From Alphaproteobacteria bacterium (GTDB taxonomy: Bacteria; Pseudomonadota; Alphaproteobacteria; Rs-D84): DNA of 9,998 nt. Positions 1-6,121 of the stretch are shown in pieces. The position numbers and the translations under genes were made by a program. The notes below the pieces were generated by a model. The model ran no database searches and had not been told where the DNA came from. It worked only from the letters and a program-made list of their open reading frames with translations. Location: assembly GCA_017964865.1 (NCBI GenBank), contig JAGCRE010000029.1, forward strand, positions 1 to 9,998, written 5' to 3'. How positions within the stretch are numbered: position 1 is the stretch's first letter; each line of letters starts with the position of its first letter.

Positions 1-2
1 CA

Positions 3-1094
3 ACGTATGATGGTTATGCAACGACGATATCAAGCAATAGCACTGCGATTGCAACGTTGAACGGTGATGCAGAAACAGCAGGTTCGGTTGATTACAAGAT
101 TGCAAATGCAACAATCGCCCAAAGCCAAGTTTCTGGGTTAGATACCGCGTTGGCGGGCAAACAAGCTACGTTGACAGATGCCCAATTGGCGGCAGCGAAT
201 TCTGGTATCACTGCGGACAAGGTATCGGCGTATGACGGTTATGCAACGACGATATCAAGCAATACCAGTGCGATTGCAACGTTGAACGGTAATGCAGAAA
301 CAGAAGGTTCGGTTGAATACAAGATTGCAAGTGCATTGTCAACATCAGGCAGTGGTGGTGCAATATCTAATGCAATCGACGAAAAAATCACAGCAGCGGT
401 TGCAGATAATGGTACAGTTACAAATGCCATTGCTGGTGCAACAACAATGGGTGCGACTGCGGGTAACAACTATGCGGCAGACACTACTGTGGTCCAGGCA
501 ATCGAAACGATTGACACCAATATTGGTAAAGTTCATGGCTTGATTGGACATGTTGGTGATAACGATGCGAATCCGTTGGAATTCCATGGTTCTGGTACAA
601 CTGCATCAACAAACGTTGTCAGTGGCGAATACAAGGGTAATTTGGCGGTTGGAACAACAATCGAAGACCACTTAGTATCACTGGATAACACGATTGGAAC
701 AATGTCTGCGTTGGATATGACAAACGGTGTGTTGGATAACACAATGTCTGTTGCCCAAAACTTGCAGAATCTGGACACGGCAATTGCAAATGTTCGTACA
801 TCGGCATTAGCAGACGCAAATGCATACACCGATCATCGTATCGAATCGTTAGACAAGAATTTGTCAGCGGGTGTCGCAGGTGCGGTCGCGTTGTCTTCGG
901 TCGCGGTATCGGGTGTTGAACGTGGCGAAGTTTCGGTCGGTGCCGGATATGGTTACTTTAACGGTCAATCAGCGGCGGCCTTTGGTGCAGCGGTTGGTTT
1001 GTCAAACCGTTGGTCGGTCAATGCGGGTGCCGGTATATCTAATGCAGATGTATCGTTCCGTGCCGGTACAAACTATAAATTCAAATTGTTCTAA
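3..1094 (+). CDS. Trimeric autotransporter adhesin (YadA-like), C-terminal part, 5' truncated by window edge
   Basis: This is the C-terminal part of a type Vc secreted surface adhesin. The frame is open to the left edge (it reads TYDGYATT from base 3), so the TTG at base 57 is not the real start. The visible stalk is rich in Ala, Thr, Asn, Ser and Gly, with almost no Cys or Trp, and holds a 75-codon repeat (6-110 and 231-335). Bases about 834-1091 encode a YadA-type anchor. A short coiled-coil neck (HRIESLDKNLSAGVAGAVAL) leads into four amphipathic beta strands ending in YKFKLF, with the terminal Phe usual for outer-membrane barrels. In the family, three chains each give four strands to one 12-strand barrel, and the stalk and head project from the cell. 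The head and signal peptide lie outside the window. The anchor call is secure; the ligand cannot be judged. The gene ends 18 bases before a strong terminator. Confidence 0.88.
   Translation, partial: TYDGYATTISSNSTAIATLNGDAETAGSVDYKIANATIAQSQVSGLDTALAGKQATLTDAQLAAANSGITADKVSAYDGYATTISSNTSAIATLNGNAETEGSVEYKIASALSTSGSGGAISNAIDEKITAAVADNGTVTNAIAGATTMGATAGNNYAADTTVVQAIETIDTNIGKVHGLIGHVGDNDANPLEFHGSGTTASTNVVSGEYKGNLAVGTTIEDHLVSLDNTIGTMSALDMTNGVLDNTMSVAQNLQNLDTAIANVRTSALADANAYTDHRIESLDKNLSAGVAGAVALSSVAVSGVERGEVSVGAGYGYFNGQSAAAFGAAVGLSNRWSVNAGAGISNADVSFRAGTNYKFKLF
6..335 (+). repeat. Two 105-bp near-identical units, period 225 bp, in the adhesin stalk
   Basis: Bases 6-110 and 231-335 align without gaps at 98 of 105 positions, an exact offset of 225 bp or 75 codons. 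Both encode YDGYATTISSN, then (ST or TS)AIATLNG, then an AET..GSV.YKIA segment. Four of the seven differences fall in the second half of the unit and most change an amino acid. The left edge of the window cuts into the first copy, so more copies probably lie upstream. Such in-frame repeats are typical of adhesin stalks and allow length change by recombination. Confidence 0.9.
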
Positions 1095-1112
1095 AGATAA
1101 TTTGGTTTATGA

Positions 1113-1142
1113 AAAAAAATCGCCCACTTGGGCGATTTTTTT
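1113..1142 (+). terminator. Rho-independent terminator of the adhesin gene
   Basis: A perfect 13-bp stem (1113-1125 with 1130-1142) closes on an ACTT loop. The core is TCGCCC paired with GGGCGA, flanked by an A-run on the left and a T-run on the right. It lies 18 bases after the adhesin stop. The A-run also makes it symmetrical, so it could work in both directions. Its right-hand T-run touches the promoter of the next gene. Confidence 0.92.
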
Positions 1143-1150
1143 GTTATAAT
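1142..1150 (+). promoter_or_regulatory. Extended -10 promoter, predicted leaderless start
   Basis: TGT followed by a perfect TATAAT (1145-1150) forms an extended -10 element. No good -35 hexamer sits 16-18 bases upstream, where the terminator stem lies. Counting 6-7 bases downstream places transcription start at about 1156-1157, which is the A of the ATG at 1157. The mRNA would then have no 5' leader. Confidence 0.65.
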
Positions 1151-1156
1151 ATATGC

Positions 1157-1984
1157 ATGGCTAAACAAATTACACCACTTAATGATGAATTGGAAAATAA
1201 TCCAGACAAAGATTATATTGCTGGTGAATATTCCACATTTGATCGTGAATTTTCGCGTGCAGCAAAAGAGCTGGAAAAAAAGTATAACGATATGGACAAT
1301 TTCGCCAAAGATGTAAAAGACGAAGGCCTAAAAAAATTTACAGAAACTTTTGCCAAGAATATGAAACTTGAATATAAAAAGGCAATACAAAATTTAGTGG
1401 GTGAAAAGGCTTTGACACAAAGAAAAGTTGTTGTCGATTATTTCAGAACGTTGCGTATGAATATCATGAAAGCGGTGTTGAATAATGAAATCCTGTTAGA
1501 TTACGCATTGCGATTCAAAGATCTTCATTATTTTGAAAAAGAGACATTCATAAAAATTTTAGACAGAATTTTATCTGATAATATGTATCATGTTAAACGT
1601 AGTCAAATTTTCTATTCTCCGGACGATACTAGCAGTGCCGCATATTTCTCGAAACGACATGGAAGGGGGGATGATGATGTTACATCTATTGGCCTTAGTA
1701 AACATGTCGAAACATTAGACGAGTGTATAAACAGTTTCGCACACGAGTTTTCGCATAAGATAGTAAGTGAAAATCCAAATATGTCGCCTTTTGGATCCCA
1801 GGCGGCATATATTGCAGATAAGTTTTATATATCCAGTAAAGAAGATAAAAAGGGATATACCTTTAATGCTGATGAATTGTTGGCATATGCAGTACAAACA
1901 GTCGTATCAACTGATTTTGAAAAAGATTTGCGTATGATTGTTGCACAACGTGAACAAATAAAAAATGCCGGTCGTCGGGCATAA
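1157..1984 (+). CDS. Putative zinc metallopeptidase-like protein (HEFSH motif), family not recognised
   Basis: I do not recognise this 275-residue protein as a named family. It has no signal peptide or membrane segment, so it is probably cytoplasmic. The first half (about residues 20-140) is Lys/Glu-rich and probably helical. Residues 196-200 are HEFSH, matching the HExxH zinc-binding and catalytic motif of zincin proteases, inside a hydrophobic helix (INSFAHEFSHKIV). Further on, NADELLAYAVQT places Glu240 about 40 residues later, a position and context like the third zinc ligand of gluzincins; this assignment is inference. The frame extends upstream to an ATG at 1109, but that codon lies before the terminator stem. 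ATG 1157 follows a TATAAT box at leaderless spacing, so I chose it. No Shine-Dalgarno is present. Hand-sampled stretches (for example 1321-1380 and 1501-1560, about 25-27% GC) are more AT-rich than neighbouring genes, which could reflect transfer or weak expression. The gene converges on ccrM with only 21 bases between. Confidence 0.7.
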   Translation: MAKQITPLNDELENNPDKDYIAGEYSTFDREFSRAAKELEKKYNDMDNFAKDVKDEGLKKFTETFAKNMKLEYKKAIQNLVGEKALTQRKVVVDYFRTLRMNIMKAVLNNEILLDYALRFKDLHYFEKETFIKILDRILSDNMYHVKRSQIFYSPDDTSSAAYFSKRHGRGDDDVTSIGLSKHVETLDECINSFAHEFSHKIVSENPNMSPFGSQAAYIADKFYISSKEDKKGYTFNADELLAYAVQTVVSTDFEKDLRMIVAQREQIKNAGRRA

Positions 1985-2005
1985 GAAAACATAAATATTT
2001 TTAGA

Positions 2006-3106
2006 TTATGCGGCTTGTTTCATACCATGCTTTACGTTGCGGATGTATTTACGCAATTCATCAATTGGAACCAATGTGCCGTCACGCTTTTCTGCCGACC
2101 AATAATCCCAACCATTAAAACTGACACAATTTTGGATACGGGCCGCCATAACGTGAATTGACGCCTTGCCATACAGGGTGTGCACCAATTGACCATCGTG
2201 TGAAATCATAACGCGGTCGCCACGTGGCCCAACCAATGTTTGTCCGGCATACAATAATCCCGCGTCAATAAGTTCCGTAAACGCAACACGTGGTTCGGCA
2301 CGTTTGGGGGTTGAAACCTCTATATCGCCCAAATCAACCGCGGTTACATTTGCAACACGTTCACGTGCCGCAGAAACATAAGATTCATCGCGGTCGATAC
2401 CAATAAAATTGCGGCCCAATTCAAGTGCAGCCGCAGCCGTTGTTCCCGAACCAATAAATGGATCCAAAATAATATCGCCTGGTTTTGTTGATGCCAATAT
2501 TATACGACGCAACAAATCAAGAGGTTTTTGTGTGGTGTGCAAACTTTTACCATTTTCATCTTTGATACGTTCTTCGCCAAGACAGATGTTGATGTCCCAA
2601 TTTGAACGCATTTGTTTGCCACCGTTCAATTTTTTCATTGTTTCATAATTAAATGTGTATTTTCCGGTCTTTCGTGGGGTTGCCCAAATCAACGTTTCAT
2701 GTGCATTTGTAAAACGCGTTCCGCGGAAATTTGGCATTGGATTCGTTTTTACCCAAATAATGTCGTTCAATATCCAAAAACCTAAATCTTGCATAATTGC
2801 ACCAATGCGGAAAATGTTATGATAACTGCCAATTGTCCAGAATGAGCCATCTGGTTTCAAAACACGTTTACATTCGGCAATCCATTTGCGTGTGAATTCA
2901 TCATATTCGGCCGAACTTTCAAACGAATCCCATGAATCGCGAACCGCACGTGCCGCAGTTTGGTCTTCGGGTCGATAAAGTGTTTTTGAACCCAATTGTA
3001 AATTATATGGGGAATCTGCAAATATTGCATCAACAGACGCGTCTGGAATGCCGCGCATAACGTCAATGCAGTCACCTGCTAAAATTTTATTCAGGTATTT
3101 GTCCAT
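2006..3106 (-). CDS. ccrM: CcrM-type DNA adenine-N6 methyltransferase (GANTC specificity predicted)
   Basis: This enzyme transfers a methyl group from S-adenosylmethionine to adenine, in the family at GANTC sites. In Alphaproteobacteria it acts late in the cell cycle to remethylate new DNA. The protein has 366 residues (the Caulobacter enzyme has about 358). The order is that of a beta-class N6 methyltransferase: catalytic motif IV DSPYNLQL (31-38) first, then the cofactor motif I DPFIGSGTT (215-223). Between them lie the near-invariant CcrM segments GSYHNIFRIG and NPMPNFRGTRF, and HTTQKP. Residues about 268-360 form the C-terminal domain used for recognition and strand opening (KRAEPRV, NGWDYW). 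Motif IV has Ser where DPPY is usual. Start choice: ATG at 3106 follows AGGGGAG with ideal spacing; an in-frame ATG at 3142 lies upstream of the predicted transcription start. It diverges from nrdR. Confidence 0.95.
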   Translation of the reverse strand: MDKYLNKILAGDCIDVMRGIPDASVDAIFADSPYNLQLGSKTLYRPEDQTAARAVRDSWDSFESSAEYDEFTRKWIAECKRVLKPDGSFWTIGSYHNIFRIGAIMQDLGFWILNDIIWVKTNPMPNFRGTRFTNAHETLIWATPRKTGKYTFNYETMKKLNGGKQMRSNWDINICLGEERIKDENGKSLHTTQKPLDLLRRIILASTKPGDIILDPFIGSGTTAAAALELGRNFIGIDRDESYVSAARERVANVTAVDLGDIEVSTPKRAEPRVAFTELIDAGLLYAGQTLVGPRGDRVMISHDGQLVHTLYGKASIHVMAARIQNCVSFNGWDYWSAEKRDGTLVPIDELRKYIRNVKHGMKQAA

Positions 3107-3117
3107 TTCTCCCCTAA

Positions 3118-3122
3118 GACTC
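3118..3122. promoter_or_regulatory. GANTC methylation site in the ccrM leader
   Basis: The sequence is GACTC, an exact CcrM target, 11 bases upstream of the ccrM start codon and just downstream of its predicted transcription start. In Caulobacter, GANTC sites in the ccrM leader affect transcription according to methylation state. A similar role here is inference. Confidence 0.6.
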
Positions 3123-3132
3123 CAATACGTAT

Positions 3133-3141
3133 ATTTTATCA
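3133..3141 (-). promoter_or_regulatory. Candidate ccrM promoter (extended -10)
   Basis: On the minus strand, TGA followed by TAAAAT (hexamer 3138-3133) forms an extended -10 element. It predicts transcription start near 3126 and a leader of about 20 bases that contains the AGGGGAG ribosome site (3115-3109). No clear -35 is present at 17-bp spacing. A TTGACT at 3172-3167 is about 28 bases away from this hexamer, too far to pair with it. Confidence 0.5.
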
Positions 3142-3165
3142 TATTTCGGGGTAATTAAAAAGCGG

Positions 3166-3170
3166 GAGTC
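3166..3170. promoter_or_regulatory. Second GANTC site upstream of ccrM
   Basis: The sequence is GAGTC, inside the TTGACT on the minus strand, about 40 bases upstream of the predicted ccrM transcription start. It is 48 bp from the leader site. It lies between the divergent ccrM and nrdR promoters, so methylation could touch either one. Confidence 0.5.
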
Positions 3171-3220
3171 AAGAGAACAAAGTGAAATAAATGTCTTGAT
3201 TTTTATAAAAAATGCATTTT

Positions 3221-3249
3221 TTGGGTGGGTAATTTTTATAAATTATACT
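3221..3249 (+). promoter_or_regulatory. Candidate promoter of the nrdR operon
   Basis: TTGGGT (3221-3226), a 17-bp spacer and TATACT (3244-3249) fit a housekeeping sigma factor promoter, with start near 3256 and a leader of about 30 bases. A second candidate is the extended -10 TGT-TATATA at 3275-3283, just before the ATG, which would start transcription at or inside the start codon. The leader shows no Shine-Dalgarno. Confidence 0.55.
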
Positions 3250-3286
3250 TGCGTGTGGTGGTTTTGATTGCTACTGTTATATAATC

Positions 3287-3787
3287 ATGAGATGCCCATA
3301 TTGTAATTCCAGTGACAGTCGTGTCGCAGATTCACGTCCGGATATCGAAGACGCGGTTATTCGTCGTCGTCGTGTTTGTAACCAGTGCGGGGCAAAATTT
3401 ACCACCGTTGAACGTGTCCAAATGCGTGATTTGACTGTGCGTAAGAACAGCGGAAAGCTGGAACCGTTCGATCGTGAAAAATTGGCACGCAGTATTAAAC
3501 TGGCATGTCGTAATCGTGATGTGGGTGACGATCAAATTGAAAAGTTGGTAACATCGATTCATCGTCGTATTGAAACAGAAACTGCGGACGATATTGTCCC
3601 CAGCAGTATGGTTGGACAGATGGTTTCTGATTCTTTGCTGAACCTGGACCCGATTGCATTTGTGCGATTTGTGTCGGTATACAGAAAGTTTTCAAAAATA
3701 TCAGACTTTAAGAAAATTATTGACCAAATACCAGAGGATGATGAGGGGGCGGTGGTCTGTAAATTACCAAAGACTTCGCTGTTTTGA
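3287..3787 (+). CDS. nrdR: Transcriptional repressor NrdR
   Basis: NrdR represses ribonucleotide reductase genes when its ATP-cone domain senses dATP/ATP. The 166-residue protein has the full architecture. A zinc ribbon (Cys3, Cys6, Cys31, Cys34; MRCPYC and CNQCG) lies at the N-terminus, with an Arg-rich stretch IRRRR before the second pair, and the ATP cone covers about residues 49-139 (VRKNSGKLEPFDREKL through VRFVSVYRKF). The start is fixed by the family N-terminus; the ATG lacks a Shine-Dalgarno and sits one base after a TATAAT sequence. The C-terminal tail after about 150 is not conserved. It is the first gene of an operon, with the next ATG one base after its TGA, so translational coupling is likely. 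No ribonucleotide reductase gene is in the window, so its targets are elsewhere. Confidence 0.96.
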   Translation: MRCPYCNSSDSRVADSRPDIEDAVIRRRRVCNQCGAKFTTVERVQMRDLTVRKNSGKLEPFDREKLARSIKLACRNRDVGDDQIEKLVTSIHRRIETETADDIVPSSMVGQMVSDSLLNLDPIAFVRFVSVYRKFSKISDFKKIIDQIPEDDEGAVVCKLPKTSLF

Positions 3788-3788
3788 T

Positions 3789-5501
3789 ATGAAGAAATTC
3801 ATTGCAATTTTTGTTGCAATTTTTTTGCCAGCGTTTGCGTTTGCGTCCAGTTTGCCGGACGTGTTGGCGGATGTGGACGCCAGTCTTTATACCCAAATTT
3901 TTGTCTTGCAGGAAAATGAACAAATTGAACCAGCAATAAAATTACAGAAACTGTTGGAAGATGGTTTATTGATAAACGAAGTGTTGTTACAACGCTATAC
4001 GTCCAAGACATATCATACCAAGGGCCAAGAGGTCATTAATTGGATGAATAAATACTATGATATGCCGGGTGCGGAACGTATGACGAAATTGGCGAATATA
4101 AAAAAGGTGACTGTGCGTAAACCCCAGTTGCCAAGCCCAATCGCAGGCAGCGAATCGATTGAAACAGCCCAATCTGAAACGTGGACGGCAAAACAGTATT
4201 CGGGAAATATTGATACAAAAATAAATCAATTCAAAAAAGCGATTCGCAGTGGCAGTACAAAGACTGCACGCCAAATTTTGGAAGACAGTTCGTTCAAACG
4301 TAAATTAACCGAATCGGACTATGGACGATTGGCGGGACGATTGGCATATATTTACTATACAAACGGTGAATTTGAATTGGCGAAAAAGTGGGGATTTGTT
4401 TCGTCGGATGCAAAATCTGAATATGGTTTGTGGACAATGGGGTTGTTGTATTTCAAAGAAGAAAAGTATAAAGAAAGTGAAAAATACTTTTCACGTATTC
4501 TTGATTTGCACCAGATAAATAATGCCCGCAAGACCGAGGCTGCATTTTGGGCGGGACGTGCCGCCGATGCGTTGGGTGAACGTTCGGCTGCGAAACAATA
4601 CTGGAAAATTGGTGCGGCACATCCAATGGCGTTTTATGGTGCTTTGTCGGCGACAATGTTGGGTGATACACCGGAATATGAATTCTTTGAACAAGATTGC
4701 ACCGACGAAGATATTGACGAATTGCGTGGTTTGAAATATGGCAAAATAGCACTGGCACTGATTCAGGTTGGTAAAAAAGATCGGGCGGAACAATACCTGA
4801 AATACCTTATCACTTCGCGGGCGTCCGACCGAACATTACACGCGGTTAATTCGGTTGCAACGGCATATGGGTTGCCACGTGTATCAATCCAGGCATCCAG
4901 TGTTATTCGCGACCGCGGTATTTTGGAAATTGATGACGACATTATCTATTCGGCACAATATCCGTTGCCCGATTGGGAACCGATGGGTGGCTGGTCCATT
5001 GACAGGGCATTATTGTTGGCAATTACTAAACAGGAAAGTGGATTCAAAGCATCGGCAAAATCGGGGGCAGGGGCAAATGGTTTAATGCAAATTATGCCCA
5101 GCACTGCAAAGCGTGTCGCACGTCGTAACAATGTTAAAATGGATGATATTGATATGTCCAAACCAGAGCATAATATGTTTCTGGGGCAACAATATATTGT
5201 CGATTTGCTGGCACACCCAAATATACAAAATAACATTATAAAAATGCTGGTGGCATATAATGCGGGGATGGGGAACCTGGTCAAATATCAAAAGACGTTT
5301 AATACCAAAGACCCATTATTGTATATCGAAAGTTTCCCAGCATATGAAACACGCAATTATATTAAACGGGTGATGTCTAATTTGTGGCTGTATCGGGCAA
5401 AGTTAAATCAGCCGTTAACATCAATGGAAGATTTGGCAGGGGGACAATGGCCGCTGTATAACAGCGAAGATGAATATGTGCAAAACCGCCTGTCGATATA
5501 A
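3789..5501 (+). CDS. slt: Soluble lytic murein transglycosylase (Slt70-like, GH23)
   Basis: This periplasmic enzyme cleaves the MurNAc-GlcNAc bond of peptidoglycan, forming 1,6-anhydro ends. The protein has 570 residues, somewhat shorter than E. coli Slt70. A signal peptide (residues 1-19, MKKFIAIFVAIFLPAFAFA) precedes a long helical region. Residues about 185-295 have TPR-like helical pairs (NGEFELAKKWG, YKESEKYFSRIL), matching the superhelical U-domain of the family. The catalytic SLT domain spans about 395-540: catalytic Glu416 in KQESGF, GLMQIMPSTA (431-440) and AYNAG (489-493), all intact. No lipobox Cys follows the signal peptide, so a soluble form fits. The frame extends upstream into nrdR, but ATG 3789 gives the signal peptide. 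It starts one base after nrdR, and its TAA overlaps the rnhB ATG by one base (TAATG), so translation is probably coupled on both sides. Confidence 0.92.
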   Translation: MKKFIAIFVAIFLPAFAFASSLPDVLADVDASLYTQIFVLQENEQIEPAIKLQKLLEDGLLINEVLLQRYTSKTYHTKGQEVINWMNKYYDMPGAERMTKLANIKKVTVRKPQLPSPIAGSESIETAQSETWTAKQYSGNIDTKINQFKKAIRSGSTKTARQILEDSSFKRKLTESDYGRLAGRLAYIYYTNGEFELAKKWGFVSSDAKSEYGLWTMGLLYFKEEKYKESEKYFSRILDLHQINNARKTEAAFWAGRAADALGERSAAKQYWKIGAAHPMAFYGALSATMLGDTPEYEFFEQDCTDEDIDELRGLKYGKIALALIQVGKKDRAEQYLKYLITSRASDRTLHAVNSVATAYGLPRVSIQASSVIRDRGILEIDDDIIYSAQYPLPDWEPMGGWSIDRALLLAITKQESGFKASAKSGAGANGLMQIMPSTAKRVARRNNVKMDDIDMSKPEHNMFLGQQYIVDLLAHPNIQNNIIKMLVAYNAGMGNLVKYQKTFNTKDPLLYIESFPAYETRNYIKRVMSNLWLYRAKLNQPLTSMEDLAGGQWPLYNSEDEYVQNRLSI

Positions 5502-6121
5502 TGAAAATAAACCCAGATTTTTCGTTGGAATTAGCACATGGGGGCATAATTGCCGGTGTTGATGAGGCCGGTCGTGGACCATTGTGTGGACCTGTTGTTG
5601 CGGCGGCGGTTGTATTTCCGCGTTTTGATATTGATATCCCGGTTGTTATTCGCGATTCAAAACAACTAAGTCCGCGGAGCCGTGCGTTGGCATATGATTG
5701 GATTGTTGCAAATACGACGTGGGCGGTTGGTTCGTGCAGTCCATCGGAAATCGACGAATTAAACATTTTATGGGCGTCAATGCGGGCAATGGAACGTGCA
5801 GTGGCGGGTTTGTCGGTTGTCCCGGAATTCTGTTTAATTGACGGTAACCGCGTGCCAAAGAATTTAACAGGCGAATCGGTGGTGCGTGGGGACGCGAAAT
5901 CTTTATCGATTGCGGCGGCGTCCATTATTGCCAAAGAAACGCGTGATAAAATTATGCATGATTTGGCATTAAAATACCCACAATATGACTGGGATAAAAA
6001 TGCGGGATATCCAACAAAATCACATTTACAGGCAATCGAAAAATATGGTATAAATGAACATTATAGAAAGAGTTATGGCCCGGTAAAAGAAAGGATAAAA
6101 AATGAAACTTCGCACGATTGA
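5501..6121 (+). CDS. rnhB: Ribonuclease HII
   Basis: RNase HII cuts the RNA strand of RNA-DNA hybrids and starts removal of single ribonucleotides from DNA. The protein has 206 residues, a normal length. The four catalytic acids are present: Asp21 and Glu22 in DEAGRGPLCGPV, Asp114 in CLIDGN, and Asp131 in RGDAKSLSIAAASIIAK. The GRG loop (24-26) and the Tyr of AGYPTK (170), which together recognise the RNA-DNA junction, are intact. The start overlaps the previous stop by one base and the 3' end overlaps pgk by 20 bases, so the gene is embedded in the operon. As I recall, rnhB often sits beside ccrM in Alphaproteobacteria; here two genes lie between them. Confidence 0.97.
   Translation: MKINPDFSLELAHGGIIAGVDEAGRGPLCGPVVAAAVVFPRFDIDIPVVIRDSKQLSPRSRALAYDWIVANTTWAVGSCSPSEIDELNILWASMRAMERAVAGLSVVPEFCLIDGNRVPKNLTGESVVRGDAKSLSIAAASIIAKETRDKIMHDLALKYPQYDWDKNAGYPTKSHLQAIEKYGINEHYRKSYGPVKERIKNETSHD

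Noticed and set aside
6..335. CRISPR-like array
   Set aside because: Only two units, 105 bp long, in frame within a coding region; these are protein repeats.
1109..1156. Upstream in-frame ATG for the metallopeptidase-like gene
   Set aside because: It would translate through the terminator stem and lies upstream of the extended -10 promoter; ATG 1157 fits better.
3107..3142. Upstream in-frame ATG for ccrM
   Set aside because: It lies upstream of the predicted transcription start, lacks a ribosome site, and the family N-terminus begins near the ATG at 3106, which follows AGGGGAG.
3151..3160. CtrA-type box (TTAA-N7-TTAA) near ccrM
   Set aside because: A single TTAATTA-like stretch is present without a second half-site at the right spacing.
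3287..3787. Altered genetic code (TGA as Trp) in a reduced genome
   Set aside because: nrdR and rnhB end at TGA where the family ends, and Trp is encoded by TGG, so the code is standard.
5377..5934. Long minus-strand open frame (185 codons) opposite rnhB
   Set aside because: It lies opposite the strongly conserved rnhB, has low-complexity content without motifs, and shows no ribosome site. It is a shadow of the real gene.
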